Shown here: piece after piece, positions 8,642 through 17,198 of the stretch
How the letters are laid out: each line of letters opens with the position of its first letter
How positions within the stretch are numbered: the stretch's first letter is position 1
Assembly: GCA_036742455.1 (NCBI GenBank)
Contig: DAINQU010000016.1
Span: 9,088 to 73,087, forward strand
Length of the DNA stretch: 64,000 nt
Reading direction: 5' to 3'
Origin: CAIKZZ01 sp036742455
Lineage (GTDB): Bacteria > Pseudomonadota > Gammaproteobacteria > Steroidobacterales > Steroidobacteraceae
Translations under genes and position numbers: made by a program
The notes under the pieces: generated by a model
The model's database searches: none
Told to the model about the DNA's origin: nothing
What the model saw: only the letters and a program-made list of their open reading frames with translations

Positions 8642-9763
8642 ATGATTCCACCGTCGGAACAGGGAAAGATGCGCGGACCGGATCCGTACGTTCGGATCGA
8701 CAAGGTGACGAAACGATTCGGCGCCTTCGAGGCCGTCAGCCAAGTATCGCTGGATATCGCAAAAGGCGAGATTTTCTGCCTCTTGGGTGGATCGGGTTGC
8801 GGTAAGACGACGCTGTTGCGGATGCTTGCTGGCTTTGAAGTGCCGACCGAAGGCGCTATTTACATCGACGGCGTGGACGTGACGGCGGTGCCGCCTTACG
8901 AGCGGCCCGTCAACATGATGTTCCAGTCGTATGCGCTCTTCCCGCATATGTCCGTTGCGCAAAATGTCGCCTTCGGTCTACGTCAGGACGGCGTCTCCAA
9001 AGCGACTGCTGCGGAACGCGTTCGTGAGATGTTGGCCATGGTTCAGCTCGAAGGTTACGAGCATCGCAAGCCTCATCAGCTCTCCGGAGGGCAGCGACAG
9101 CGCGTGGCGCTTGCGCGCGCTTTGGTGAAGCGCCCGAAGTTGCTTCTCCTAGATGAGCCATTAGGGGCTCTGGACAAAAAGCTTCGCGAACGAACCCAGT
9201 TTGAACTCGTCAATCTCCAGGAAAAATTGGGGGTGACGTTCGTCATTGTGACGCACGACCAAGAAGAAGCCATGACGCTCGCTACGCGCATTGGAGTCAT
9301 GCGCGCAGGCGAGATACTGCAAGTGGGCTCGCCGACCGATATTTACGAATTCCCGAATTCGCGCTATGTCGCTGACTTCATCGGCTCCGTGAATCTCCTG
9401 GAGGGTACGCTCGTCGTCGATGAGCCAGACCACTGCCGTATACACTGCCCGGCGCTCGGGGCTGACGTCTACGTAGACCATGGGGTGAGTTCAGCGCCCG
9501 ATGCGGTCGTCTCCGTCGCGCTTCGTCCGGAAAAAATTCGATTATCGCGGGAGAGGCCTGATCAGAACGACAATGTCGTCAGTGGTACGGTCGCCGGCAT
9601 TGCCTATCTCGGCGATTCGACCCGTCTGTTGATCCAATTGCCCACTGGGTTGCAGTTACAAGTCACGCGTCCGAACTTTGATCGCCATGACGATCGTCTG
9701 GATTACGACGAGGTGGTGTGGGCGAGTTGGGAAGCCCGCTCGCCGGTGGTGGTCTCGCGGTGA
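8642..9763 (+). CDS. potG: Polyamine ABC transporter ATP-binding protein
   Basis: The 373-residue protein is the energising ATPase of the importer. It has Walker A (GGSGCGKTT), Q-loop, ABC signature (LSGGQRQR), Walker B (LLLLDEPLGALD) and H-loop (VTHDQEEA), then a C-terminal TOBE-like domain typical of PotA/PotG. The ATG at 8642 has GAGGGGA eight bases upstream and was preferred to a TTG at 8600 that would overlap potF. Its stop overlaps the likely GTG start of potH (GTGA). Identification of PotG rather than another MOI-family ATPase rests on the operon. Confidence 0.9.
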   Translation: MIPPSEQGKMRGPDPYVRIDKVTKRFGAFEAVSQVSLDIAKGEIFCLLGGSGCGKTTLLRMLAGFEVPTEGAIYIDGVDVTAVPPYERPVNMMFQSYALFPHMSVAQNVAFGLRQDGVSKATAAERVREMLAMVQLEGYEHRKPHQLSGGQRQRVALARALVKRPKLLLLDEPLGALDKKLRERTQFELVNLQEKLGVTFVIVTHDQEEAMTLATRIGVMRAGEILQVGSPTDIYEFPNSRYVADFIGSVNLLEGTLVVDEPDHCRIHCPALGADVYVDHGVSSAPDAVVSVALRPEKIRLSRERPDQNDNVVSGTVAGIAYLGDSTRLLIQLPTGLQLQVTRPNFDRHDDRLDYDEVVWASWEARSPVVVSR

Positions 9764-10683
9764 GCGCGGCGAGTTTGCAACGGCGCTGGCAGCGCGCCAA
9801 GGCCGGCCTTGGACAACGCGCCGTGATTGGTATTCCGTACGGCTGGCTGGTGATCTTCTTCCTAGTGCCGTTCCTCATCGTCCTTAAGATTTCGTTCTCA
9901 AACGTTGTCTTAGCGATGCCGCCGGTGGAGCCGGTGTTGACGTGGAGTCGGGATCAAGTCCTGCAGATCCGTGTTCATTTTTCGAACTACGGATTCGTGT
10001 TTGGCGACCGCTTGTACATCGCGGCGTTCGTTAATTCGTTGCGTGTTGCGGCCGTCTCGACGCTCTTGGCGCTCTTGATCGGCTATCCGATGGCTTATGG
10101 GATCGCGCGGGCCTCGGGCGCCTGGCGGAACGTGCTGTTCTTATTGGTTTCTCTCCCTTTCTTCACGTCCTTCCTATTGCGCGTCTATGCCTGGATCGGA
10201 CTGCTCGGCCGGAACGGACCCGTCAATGGATTGCTGCTGCACCTCGGCGTCATCCATGAGCCGATCCAGCTGTTACAGACCGATTTCGCGGTCTATCTGG
10301 GCATGGTGTATTCCTATTTGCCGTTCATGGTGTTGCCTCTGTACGCGGCGATCGAGAAGTTGGATTTGACGCTGCTCGAAGCGGCCTCAGATCTTGGTTG
10401 CCGGCCGACCCGCGCCTTCTTTGCGATCACCTTGCCGCTGACCCGGGAAGGGATTTTCGCCGGTTGTTTGCTGGTCTTTATTCCCGCCGTTGGCGAATAC
10501 GTTATTCCTGCGTTGCTGGGTGGACCAGACATGCTCATGATCGGCCGCGTCGTGTGGGATGAGTTTTTTGCCAATCGCGACTGGCCGGTCGCGAGTGCTT
10601 TGGCGATCGTGCTCTTGGTGATTTTGTCGGGATTTGTCTTGCTGTTACAAAAGGTGCAGGCCCAAAGCGAGGACGCCCCATGA
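9760..10683 (+). CDS. potH: Polyamine ABC transporter permease PotH
   Basis: This 307-residue inner-membrane protein has about six hydrophobic segments, starting with WLVIFFLVPFLIVLKISFS. The EAA loop that contacts the ATPase is visible as LLEAASDLGCRPTRAFFAITLPL. The sequence PALLGGPDMLMIGRVVWDEFF is typical of PotH/PotB. A GTG at 9760 overlaps the potG stop (GTGA) and was taken as start; a longer reading from GTG 9718 would overlap potG by 46 bases. It pairs with PotI, whose start overlaps its stop (ATGA). Confidence 0.88.
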   Translation: MSAASLQRRWQRAKAGLGQRAVIGIPYGWLVIFFLVPFLIVLKISFSNVVLAMPPVEPVLTWSRDQVLQIRVHFSNYGFVFGDRLYIAAFVNSLRVAAVSTLLALLIGYPMAYGIARASGAWRNVLFLLVSLPFFTSFLLRVYAWIGLLGRNGPVNGLLLHLGVIHEPIQLLQTDFAVYLGMVYSYLPFMVLPLYAAIEKLDLTLLEAASDLGCRPTRAFFAITLPLTREGIFAGCLLVFIPAVGEYVIPALLGGPDMLMIGRVVWDEFFANRDWPVASALAIVLLVILSGFVLLLQKVQAQSEDAP

Positions 10684-11528
10684 ACGCGCGTCGCTCCGTC
10701 TTTGTAACCTTCATGCTGGTCTTTGGCTTTGCGTTCCTCTATCTCCCGATCCTGTCGATGATTGTGTATTCGTTTAACGCATCGCGACTGGTGACGGTGT
10801 GGGATTCTGTGCACTCGCCCACGTTGGCGTGGTACGTCGAACTGTTCGGCAACGACGAAATACTGGAGGCGGCTCAGTTAAGTCTTCGTATCGCCGCGGC
10901 CAGCGCCACGGGCGCCGTAATACTGGGTACGCTCGCGGCCTTTGCGCTTGCTCGCTACCGTCGTTTTCGGGGGCGACCGCTCTTCAGCGTGTTGGCGACG
11001 GCGCCAATGGTGTTACCGGAAGTGATCACCGGCTTGTCGTTGCTGCTGTTGTTTGTGGCACTCGAGCAGTGGACCGGTTGGCCGGCGGGTCGTGGTACTT
11101 CGACGATCACGATCGCCCATGTCACCTTCTCGATGGCCTACGCCATTGTGGTCATACAAGCGCGCCTCATGACGGTGGATCGCTCTTTGGAGGAGGCCGC
11201 CATGGATTTGGGCGCGCGTCCTTGGAAAGTCTTCTTGGTGATCACTTTGCCAATCATTGTGCCGGCCATTGCGTCTGCCTGGATGTTGGCCTTCATCCTC
11301 AGTTGGGACGACATTGTCATCACGAGTTTCGTCTCCGGCCCAGGGTCGACGACGTTGCCGCAATTGGTCTTTTCCAAAGTCAGGCTTGGTGTCAGCCCTG
11401 ACATCAATGCGTTGGCCACGCTGTTGGTGGGGCTTGTCTCCATCTGTGTAGTGGTGGCAGGAATCGTTATGATGCGGGCGGAGCGTCGTCGGCTGCGCGA
11501 CGCACAGATTGCGATGGGAGCACACTGA
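10680..11528 (+). CDS. potI: Polyamine ABC transporter permease PotI
   Basis: The second 282-residue permease subunit has six predicted membrane segments, beginning with VFVTFMLVFGFAFLYLPIL. The ATPase-contact loop is EEAAMDLGARPWKVFLVITLPII. The motif SFNASR after the first segment is typical of PotI/PotC (SFN..). It forms the channel together with PotH. Both borders are stop/start overlaps: ATGA with potH and TGATG with the glucokinase gene, so expression is coupled. Confidence 0.88.
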   Translation: MNARRSVFVTFMLVFGFAFLYLPILSMIVYSFNASRLVTVWDSVHSPTLAWYVELFGNDEILEAAQLSLRIAAASATGAVILGTLAAFALARYRRFRGRPLFSVLATAPMVLPEVITGLSLLLLFVALEQWTGWPAGRGTSTITIAHVTFSMAYAIVVIQARLMTVDRSLEEAAMDLGARPWKVFLVITLPIIVPAIASAWMLAFILSWDDIVITSFVSGPGSTTLPQLVFSKVRLGVSPDINALATLLVGLVSICVVVAGIVMMRAERRRLRDAQIAMGAH

Positions 11529-12286
11529 TGGAACTGGTTCTGGGGATCGACCTCGGTGGGTCGTCGATTAAAGCGGGGGCGGTGGATGCCGCAACCGGGC
11601 ATCTCGTCGGGGCGCTGGATTCCGTGCCGACGCCGGCCGGTGCCACCGTCGAAGCGACGCAAGCCGCGTTGGCCGAACTGATCAGCCGGTTCCCGCAGTG
11701 CACAGGGCCGGTGGGACTTGCGTTTCCAGCGGCCGTAGTGCGTGGGGTCACGCACAGCGCGGCCAATGTGGACAAAGGGTGGATTGGCTGCGACGCCGCC
11801 GCCGTGCTTCGGGCCGCCTCCGGCGGACGCCCGAGCTTCGTGTTGAACGATGCCGATGCGGCGGGCGTTGCCGAGATGCGCGTGGGTGCCGGCCGGGGTG
11901 AGAAGGGCGTGGTCATGATGATCACGTTTGGCACCGGTATCGGCACGGCTCTATTTATCGACGGTGTCCTTTGGCCCAACACAGAGCTCGGACACTTGGA
12001 GATGGACGGCATGGAGGCGGAACACTACGCCAGTGCCCGCGTGCGCACCGTCGAAAACCTGGATTGGCCGGCGTGGTGTGGGCGCGTCAATAAAGTGCTC
12101 GACCGGTATTACTCGCTGTTGTGGCCCGATCTCTTCATCGTCGGCGGTGGGGTCAGTGAGCGGTTCGAGGAGTACGGCGCGTTGTTGCACGCCAAAGCGC
12201 GAATCGTTCCAGCCGGCCTGCGCCAGGCGGCGGGCGTCGTTGGCGCAGCGTTCTATGCCCATGAATGTGCCCGCGCCGCGCGATGA
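11528..12286 (+). CDS. ppgK: Polyphosphate glucokinase (ROK family)
   Basis: The 252-residue protein matches polyphosphate glucokinases along its length: GIDLGGSSIK (phosphate 1), SAANVDKGWIG, the catalytic region LNDADAAGVAEMRVGAG, TFGTGIGTALF (phosphate 2), NTELGHLEMDG and LWPDLFIVGGGVS. It should phosphorylate glucose with polyphosphate or ATP. The closest well-studied homologues are actinobacterial, so its place inside a polyamine operon of a gammaproteobacterium is unusual. It overlaps potI (TGATG) and the next gene (ATGA). Together with zwf/edd/eda at 43-47.5 kb it could feed glucose 6-phosphate into the Entner-Doudoroff route. Confidence 0.85.
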   Translation: MELVLGIDLGGSSIKAGAVDAATGHLVGALDSVPTPAGATVEATQAALAELISRFPQCTGPVGLAFPAAVVRGVTHSAANVDKGWIGCDAAAVLRAASGGRPSFVLNDADAAGVAEMRVGAGRGEKGVVMMITFGTGIGTALFIDGVLWPNTELGHLEMDGMEAEHYASARVRTVENLDWPAWCGRVNKVLDRYYSLLWPDLFIVGGGVSERFEEYGALLHAKARIVPAGLRQAAGVVGAAFYAHECARAAR

Positions 12287-13440
12287 CCGTACCCGTTCCG
12301 GTGTCCCGACTGCCGTCGGTCGGGACGACGATTTTTACAGTGATGTCGCGCCTGTCGGCCGAGCTCGGAGCGATCAATACCGGCCAGGGCGTCCCTGATT
12401 TCGACCCTCCGGCGGGACTCGTCGAGCGGGTGGTACACCATGTCCGGGCCGGTCATAACCAGTATGCGCCCATGGCGGGTGCGGTTGAGTTGCGCGAGGC
12501 CATTGCGGCAAAGCTGGCGCGCCTATATGCACGGCGAGTCAGCCCCGAGTCCGAGGTCACAGTCACGGCCGGCGGCACCGAGGCGCTGTGTTCGACCATA
12601 CAGGCGTTGGTCGGCCCGGGTGATGAAGTTATTTTGTTCGATCCGGCCTATGACAGTTACGAGCCGGTGATCACGCTGTGTGGAGCGGTCAGTCGCCGGC
12701 TACCGTTAACGCGGCCTGATTTCGCGATCGATTGGAATCGCCTCGGCGACGCGTTGAATGAGCGGACGCGATTGGTGGTGTTGAACACCCCGCATAACCC
12801 GAGCGGCGCAGTGCTGTCGGCCGACGATATGGATCGTTTGGCGGAGCTGCTGCGATCCACGGGGGCGTATGTACTCTGCGACGAAGTCTACGAGCACATG
12901 GTGTTTGATGGACGGCCGTTCCCGAGTGTCCATCGGCACGCCGAATTGGCCGCGCGCAGCGTTGTGGTGTCGTCGTTCGGAAAGACCTATCACGCGACGG
13001 GCTGGAAGATCGGCTACTGCGTTGCGCCACCCGCCCTGTCGGCTGAGGTGCGTAAAGTGCATCAGTTCAACACCTTCGCGGTCGCCACACCCCTACAACG
13101 CGCTATCGCCGATTTTATGGTCTCCGATCCCCAGTGGGATGACGAACTGCCGCGGTTCTATCAAGCCAAGCGGGACTTACTCGCAGGACTGCTCGCGAAG
13201 ACGCGGCTGCGTTTCACGCCGTCGCCGGCCACGTACTTTCAATTGGTCGATTACTCGGCCGTTTCCACCCTGCCCGATGCCGAATTTTCGATGTGGTTAT
13301 TACGGGAGCACGGGGTAACCACGATACCGGTTTCGCCCTTCTGTGCGTTGGGGAGCGCCCCCGGACGTCAGGTACGATTGTGCTTTGCGAAGCACGATGA
13401 CACTCTGCGTGCGGCGGCGGAGCGCTTGGCAGCACTCTGA
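12283..13440 (+). CDS. Class I/II PLP aminotransferase, methionine aminotransferase-like (YbdL type)
   Basis: This 385-residue fold-type I aminotransferase shows LNTPHNPSGAV, the CDEVYEHMVFDG segment (Asp binding the PLP pyridine nitrogen), and the Schiff-base Lys in SSFGKTYHATGWKIGY. The KTYHATGWKIGY form is typical of methionine aminotransferase/YbdL and kynurenine-glutamine transaminases rather than AspC. The likely reaction is transamination of methionine or an aromatic amino acid with a keto acid. The ATG at 12283 overlaps the ppgK stop (ATGA). It is followed after 34 bases by another PLP enzyme of sulfur amino-acid metabolism, which supports a methionine role. Confidence 0.78.
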   Translation: MTVPVPVSRLPSVGTTIFTVMSRLSAELGAINTGQGVPDFDPPAGLVERVVHHVRAGHNQYAPMAGAVELREAIAAKLARLYARRVSPESEVTVTAGGTEALCSTIQALVGPGDEVILFDPAYDSYEPVITLCGAVSRRLPLTRPDFAIDWNRLGDALNERTRLVVLNTPHNPSGAVLSADDMDRLAELLRSTGAYVLCDEVYEHMVFDGRPFPSVHRHAELAARSVVVSSFGKTYHATGWKIGYCVAPPALSAEVRKVHQFNTFAVATPLQRAIADFMVSDPQWDDELPRFYQAKRDLLAGLLAKTRLRFTPSPATYFQLVDYSAVSTLPDAEFSMWLLREHGVTTIPVSPFCALGSAPGRQVRLCFAKHDDTLRAAAERLAAL

Positions 13441-13474
13441 CGACACGCTCGGATCGAAACTCTTAGGAATAGTT

Positions 13475-14644
13475 ATGAAGCCCAGCACCTTTGCTAATCA
13501 TCCGCCCGAAATCGTCTTGCCCGACGGCAATCGGCCCTTGGTGGCGCCGATTTACCAGTCTGTGAAATTCGACTTCGAGACGGTTGCAGAAACGGAACAG
13601 TCCTGGGACGGCGCTCTGGGTTTCAACTACAGCCGTACCGCAAACCCTACGGTGGCAGCGCTCGAGGCGACCCTCGCGGGCTTGCAGGGTCGAGAGGACT
13701 GCGTTGCCGTCGGTTCTGGCATGGGTGCCGTGTCGACCGCCATGCTTTCGCTGCTGAGCGCCGGCGATCATCTGTTGTCCTTTGCCGAGAGCTACGGCCC
13801 CACCCGCCGTATGATTACCAAGGTCATGGGTCGTTACGGGGTTCGTTCGACCTTCGTGTCGATCGAAGACTTTGATGCCATCGAACGGGTGCTCGGTGAA
13901 AATGAGACCGCGGTGGTCTGGTTCGAGTCGCCGACAAATCCGGTGCTGAAGATCGCTGATGTGGCGCGTATCACCGACCTTGCGCATCGGCACGGGGCAT
14001 TGGCCGTGCTCGACAATACGTTTGCCGGTCTCGAATCGCACGCGGACTTGCCGGTCGATTTGTTCGTCCACAGTCTCACCAAGTACGCGTCCGGTCACGG
14101 CGATGTGATGGGTGGTGCGATCATCGGCGACGAAAAGCACGTTCGCCGCGTCCGTTTCCATGCCAATACGCTCGGACCGACGCTCGATCCGCATGCGGCG
14201 TATCTGATCCAAAGGGGTCTCAAGACTTACCATGTTCGGCGACGGGCTGCCTGTGAGTCCGCTCAGCGCTTGGCTGAGTTTCTGCACACGCACCCTAAGG
14301 TTGCCACCGTCCGTTATCCCGGACTGCCGTCGGACCCCGGGCACGCGTTGGCGGGACGCCAGATGCGTGACTTTGGGACTGTGCTCTGCATTGATTTGAA
14401 GGGGAGCGGCGAGGGCGCTGCACGTTTTGCCAACGCACTCTCCCTGTTCCGGATAGCGGCGAGCCTGGGGTCCACGGAGTCACTGATCGTTCCGCCGACT
14501 CTGCAGCAGGCCCGCGATTTGTCGGGCGATCTCAAAGCGGCCGCGGGCATCGGCGATACGACCACCCGCCTGTCGATTGGTCTGGAGGATATCGACGATC
14601 TCATCGCGGATCTCGATCAAGCGTTGCGGCAGGTCGATGGCTGA
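13475..14644 (+). CDS. Cys/Met-metabolism PLP-dependent enzyme (methionine gamma-lyase / cystathionine lyase-like)
   Basis: The 389-residue protein belongs to the trans-sulfuration PLP family. Seen are FNYSRTANPTVAALEATLAGLQG, AVGSGMGAVSTAMLSLLSAGD, the DNTF aspartate region and the PLP Lys in VHSLTKYASGHGDVMGGAII. Members make or break C-S bonds; the exact reaction cannot be read from motifs. The ATG at 13475 has AGGAA upstream, and the longer open frame overlaps the aminotransferase. It is the last gene of the 5.3-14.6 kb co-directional run. A paralogue is at 58080-59264. Confidence 0.8.
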   Translation: MKPSTFANHPPEIVLPDGNRPLVAPIYQSVKFDFETVAETEQSWDGALGFNYSRTANPTVAALEATLAGLQGREDCVAVGSGMGAVSTAMLSLLSAGDHLLSFAESYGPTRRMITKVMGRYGVRSTFVSIEDFDAIERVLGENETAVVWFESPTNPVLKIADVARITDLAHRHGALAVLDNTFAGLESHADLPVDLFVHSLTKYASGHGDVMGGAIIGDEKHVRRVRFHANTLGPTLDPHAAYLIQRGLKTYHVRRRAACESAQRLAEFLHTHPKVATVRYPGLPSDPGHALAGRQMRDFGTVLCIDLKGSGEGAARFANALSLFRIAASLGSTESLIVPPTLQQARDLSGDLKAAAGIGDTTTRLSIGLEDIDDLIADLDQALRQVDG

Positions 14645-14762
14645 GACCGAGCGCCGATGCACGGCGCTGGGCTCGTCATATAAGGTTCATGGAATCGTCA
14701 CAGTCTCGTAGACGGCGACGCGCAACGTACCCAACGTCTGAGACCGTTGGGAGTTCTTGCCG

Positions 14763-15299
14763 ATGTCGGCGCAGCCTGCTGGATGGTTCGATCGAGTTGA
14801 TGCGTTCGAATACCGATTCTGCGCGCGGTTGAACCTCGCGTGCGAGCGGGCCTTCGTGCTCAACCTGTTCCGTACCGTGAGCCGCCTCGGTGACGGTGTA
14901 CTTTGGTACGCGCTGATCGCGTGCCTGGCCTTGGTGGGCGGCGCGGAAGGTCGTACGACGGCCCTGCAAATGCTGATCGTCGGCGGAGTGGGGCTCGCGC
15001 TCTACAAGGCGTTGAAGCATCGCTTGGTGCGCGAACGGCCCTACATCACCCACGAGGCGATTCGCGCCGGCACTCGTGCGTTGGATCGCTACAGTTTTCC
15101 GTCAGGGCACACGTTGCACGCGGTCTCGTTTACGATCGTCGCGGTGGCGCACTTTCCGATGCTGGCGCCCGTACTTGTACCCTTCGCGTTGTTGGTCGCG
15201 GCATCGAGAGTCATTCTGGGGCTGCATTACCCGACGGATGTGATTGCCGGTGCCGCTATAGGCACCACGCTCGCGACCGCGATCCTCGCGATCGGCTGA
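14763..15299 (+). CDS. PAP2-family membrane phosphatase
   Basis: This 178-residue membrane protein carries the three type 2 phosphatidic acid phosphatase motifs: KHRLVRERP (KX6RP), SFPSGHTLH (PSGH) and SRVILGLHYPTDV (SRXXXXXHXXXD). About five hydrophobic segments surround them. Likely substrates are undecaprenyl diphosphate or phosphatidylglycerol phosphate, acting on the periplasmic side. GGGAG lies nine bases before the ATG at 14763. It stands alone, with a strong hairpin just after its stop. Confidence 0.85.
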   Translation: MSAQPAGWFDRVDAFEYRFCARLNLACERAFVLNLFRTVSRLGDGVLWYALIACLALVGGAEGRTTALQMLIVGGVGLALYKALKHRLVRERPYITHEAIRAGTRALDRYSFPSGHTLHAVSFTIVAVAHFPMLAPVLVPFALLVAASRVILGLHYPTDVIAGAAIGTTLATAILAIG

Positions 15300-15301
15300 T
15301 C

Positions 15302-15323
15302 GGGCAGGCCCAGCGGCCTGCCC
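15302..15323. terminator. Perfect hairpin between convergent genes
   Basis: GGGCAGGCC and GGCCTGCCC form a perfect 9-bp stem with a CAGC loop, three bases after the PAP2 stop and before the stop of the convergent small gene. It can fold on either transcript. There is no U-tract on either side, so termination strength is uncertain. Confidence 0.55.
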
Positions 15324-15339
15324 CGTAGGTCCAGTTCGC

Positions 15340-15582
15340 TTATCGATCGACCTTCGTGTAGACGAGGGCAGGCTGATCGCCAGACCGCGAGTAGTCGTGG
15401 CGGCGACTCATCTCAGCCAGCGCGGCATCCCGCTCCTCGGCGGTGCCGTACCAATGCTCTCGGCTCCATTCTTTCCCGACCAGCAGCCGAAAAGGGTCAC
15501 CTGCGCGCGTACTGACGCGAATCCCAAAGGGCCGTTCGGCCGGGAGGGGGTGATGCAAGTTGTGTGCGTTGGCAATGCTCAT
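15340..15582 (-). CDS. Small conserved-looking protein, function unknown
   Basis: The 80-residue product starts at 15582, where GGAG lies eight bases upstream. It is hydrophilic with no signal peptide, and has a basic/aromatic stretch PFRLLVGKEWSREHWYGTAEERDAALAEMSRRHDYS. The composition and good ribosome-binding site favour a real gene, but no family was recognised. It faces the PAP2 gene tail to tail and is divergent from msrA. The longer open frame to 15699 has no better start. Confidence 0.6.
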   Translation of the reverse strand: MSIANAHNLHHPLPAERPFGIRVSTRAGDPFRLLVGKEWSREHWYGTAEERDAALAEMSRRHDYSRSGDQPALVYTKVDR

Positions 15583-15739
15583 CGGCGGTCTCCAAAGACG
15601 AGCCGCGAAGGTAGCTGAACCGTCGCCTGTCGGGAAGAGGGTTGACCCGTAGCGCCTCGGGATCTGTCGCTTGACGCCGCAAAAGGGCAGGATAGGCATC
15701 TATGCCGTTCGGCCGTCCGAACTCGCCGAGGAGATCGCT

Positions 15740-16405
15740 ATGAGCCTGTTCCAGAATCGTAAGTCCGTTTTACCGAGCGCTGCAGAGGCGCTGCCCGGCC
15801 GCAGCGAAGCGCTGCGGGTATCGCCCCGCCATTTCGTCAACGGTGAGCGGATCGTGCCGCCGTTCGCGGAAGGACTTGAGTCGGTGTATCTGGGGCTGGG
15901 TTGTTTTTGGGGTGCTGAGCGACTCTTTTGGCAGTTGGATGGGGTTGTCACGACGGCCGTCGGTTACGCCGGAGGCCACACCCCGAACGCCACCTACAAG
16001 GAGGTCTGCACCGGTCTCACCGGCCATACGGAAGTGGTCCTCGTGGTCTATGACCCGAGCCGTATCTCGTTCGAACAGATTATGAAGACCTTCTGGGAGT
16101 CTCACGACCCTACTCAGGGCATGCGTCAGGGCAATGACGTCGGTACGCAATATCGCTCGGCGATCTATACGACCACGGATGGACAATTATCGATCGCGCG
16201 TGAAACGGCTGCTCGCTATGCCGAGGCGTTGCGCGCGGTGGGCCGCGGATCGATCACGACAGAGATACAAGTCGCGCCCACGTTTTATTACGCCGAGGAT
16301 TATCACCAGCAGTACCTCGCGAAGAATCCGAACGGGTACTGCGGGATCGGCGGCTGCGGAGTTCCCTTCAAACTCGCGGAGTTACAGGTAGCGGAGAAGG
16401 CGTAA
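15740..16405 (+). CDS. msrA: Peptide-methionine (S)-S-oxide reductase
   Basis: This 221-residue protein has the MsrA core with the catalytic GCFWG motif (Cys55), YAGG, and the YHQQYLAKNPNGYCGIGGCG tail that supplies the resolving cysteines. It reduces the S-epimer of methionine sulfoxide in proteins using thioredoxin. The long N-terminal extension (about 45 residues before the core) is as in E. coli MsrA. GAGGAGAT precedes the ATG at 15740. It appears monocistronic. Confidence 0.93.
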   Translation: MSLFQNRKSVLPSAAEALPGRSEALRVSPRHFVNGERIVPPFAEGLESVYLGLGCFWGAERLFWQLDGVVTTAVGYAGGHTPNATYKEVCTGLTGHTEVVLVVYDPSRISFEQIMKTFWESHDPTQGMRQGNDVGTQYRSAIYTTTDGQLSIARETAARYAEALRAVGRGSITTEIQVAPTFYYAEDYHQQYLAKNPNGYCGIGGCGVPFKLAELQVAEKA

Positions 16406-16659
16406 GCGTTGGGTCTCCATCAGGGCGCGAAGGAGATACCCACTCGATGGGCGATTTTTAAAAAAAAGCCGTGTTGTTTCAGCCTTGACGGCAACCGGAA
16501 GTTCAACAGAGAGGTGTGGCTGGCGTAGTTCTGGGCGAGCCGGCAGCGTGCCGTGCGTTCTAGGGACGGATTTTGAACCGTCAGCTAACGTCGGACGTGT
16601 CGCGAGAGGCCCACGGGTGCTCAGCAGTGAGTGCCGCAAAGCGACCGTTAGAGAATGGT
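16406..16659. other. Intergenic region with no gene seen; possible small RNA
   Basis: Nearly 300 bases separate msrA from the DUF3291 gene. No coding frame is convincing. The stretch holds several short inverted repeats, for example GACGG...CCGTC at about 16564-16580, and ends in the terminator-like hairpin at 16660-16687. A short structured RNA is possible, but no known family was recognised. Confidence 0.3.
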
Positions 16660-16687
16660 AAGGCCCGGATCAAGTGGATCGGGCCTT
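16660..16687 (+). terminator. Intrinsic terminator-like hairpin
   Basis: AAGGCCCG pairs with CGGGCCTT (8 bp; inner ATC/GAT extends it) and is followed by a short T run. It sits 255 bases after msrA and only 13 bases before the DUF3291 ATG, so it ends either the msrA transcript or an unannotated RNA before it. Confidence 0.55.
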
Positions 16688-16700
16688 TGCGAGGAAGTGG

Positions 16701-17198
16701 ATGAGTGGACTATCTCCGATATCCCATTGGCATCTGGCGCAAATCAACGTCGGTCGACTTGTGGGTCCGCGTGGTGATCCGAGAGTGGCGCCTTTTTTTG
16801 ATGCCCTGGATCGAATTAATTTGATTGCGGAGCAGTCTGCTGGCTTCGTCTGGCGACTGCAGAGTGAAGCCGGCGATGCTACCGATATTCAAGCGACTCC
16901 CGACGCGCTGTTACTTGTGAACATGTCGGTTTGGTCCAATTCGGAAACGCTTTTCGACTTTGTCTACCGAAGCGCCCATACCGCAGAAATGGCAAGGCGG
17001 CGCGAGTATTTCGAGCGGTTCGAAGGCGCCCATCAGGCACTATGGTGGGTGCCTCTAGCTCATGTGCCTAGCGTAGATGAGGGACTGTCTCGTCTGTGGA
17101 TGCTCGATCGGTATGGACCGACGCGCGAGGCGTTCACGTTCAAAAAGCGATTCCCGCCTCCTGGCACGTCTGGCGCCCCGGAAGAGCACGAAACCTGA
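16701..17198 (+). CDS. DUF3291 domain protein
   Basis: The 165-residue protein spans a DUF3291 domain (HWHLAQINVGRLV at the start, FVWRLQSE, MSVWSNSETLFDFVYRSAHTAEMARRREYFE, GPTREAFTFKKRFPPPG at the end). The family is an antibiotic-biosynthesis-monooxygenase-like ferredoxin fold of unknown function. GAGGAAG precedes the ATG at 16701. A GTG at 16674 would lie inside the terminator hairpin and was rejected. The gene's end abuts a decayed fragment of an unrelated gene. Confidence 0.75.
   Translation: MSGLSPISHWHLAQINVGRLVGPRGDPRVAPFFDALDRINLIAEQSAGFVWRLQSEAGDATDIQATPDALLLVNMSVWSNSETLFDFVYRSAHTAEMARRREYFERFEGAHQALWWVPLAHVPSVDEGLSRLWMLDRYGPTREAFTFKKRFPPPGTSGAPEEHET

Noticed and set aside
16406..16700. 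6S RNA, RNase P RNA, SRP RNA or tmRNA before the DUF3291 gene
   Set aside because: The region was compared by eye with remembered conserved cores of these RNAs and none was found; only an unassigned small RNA remains possible.
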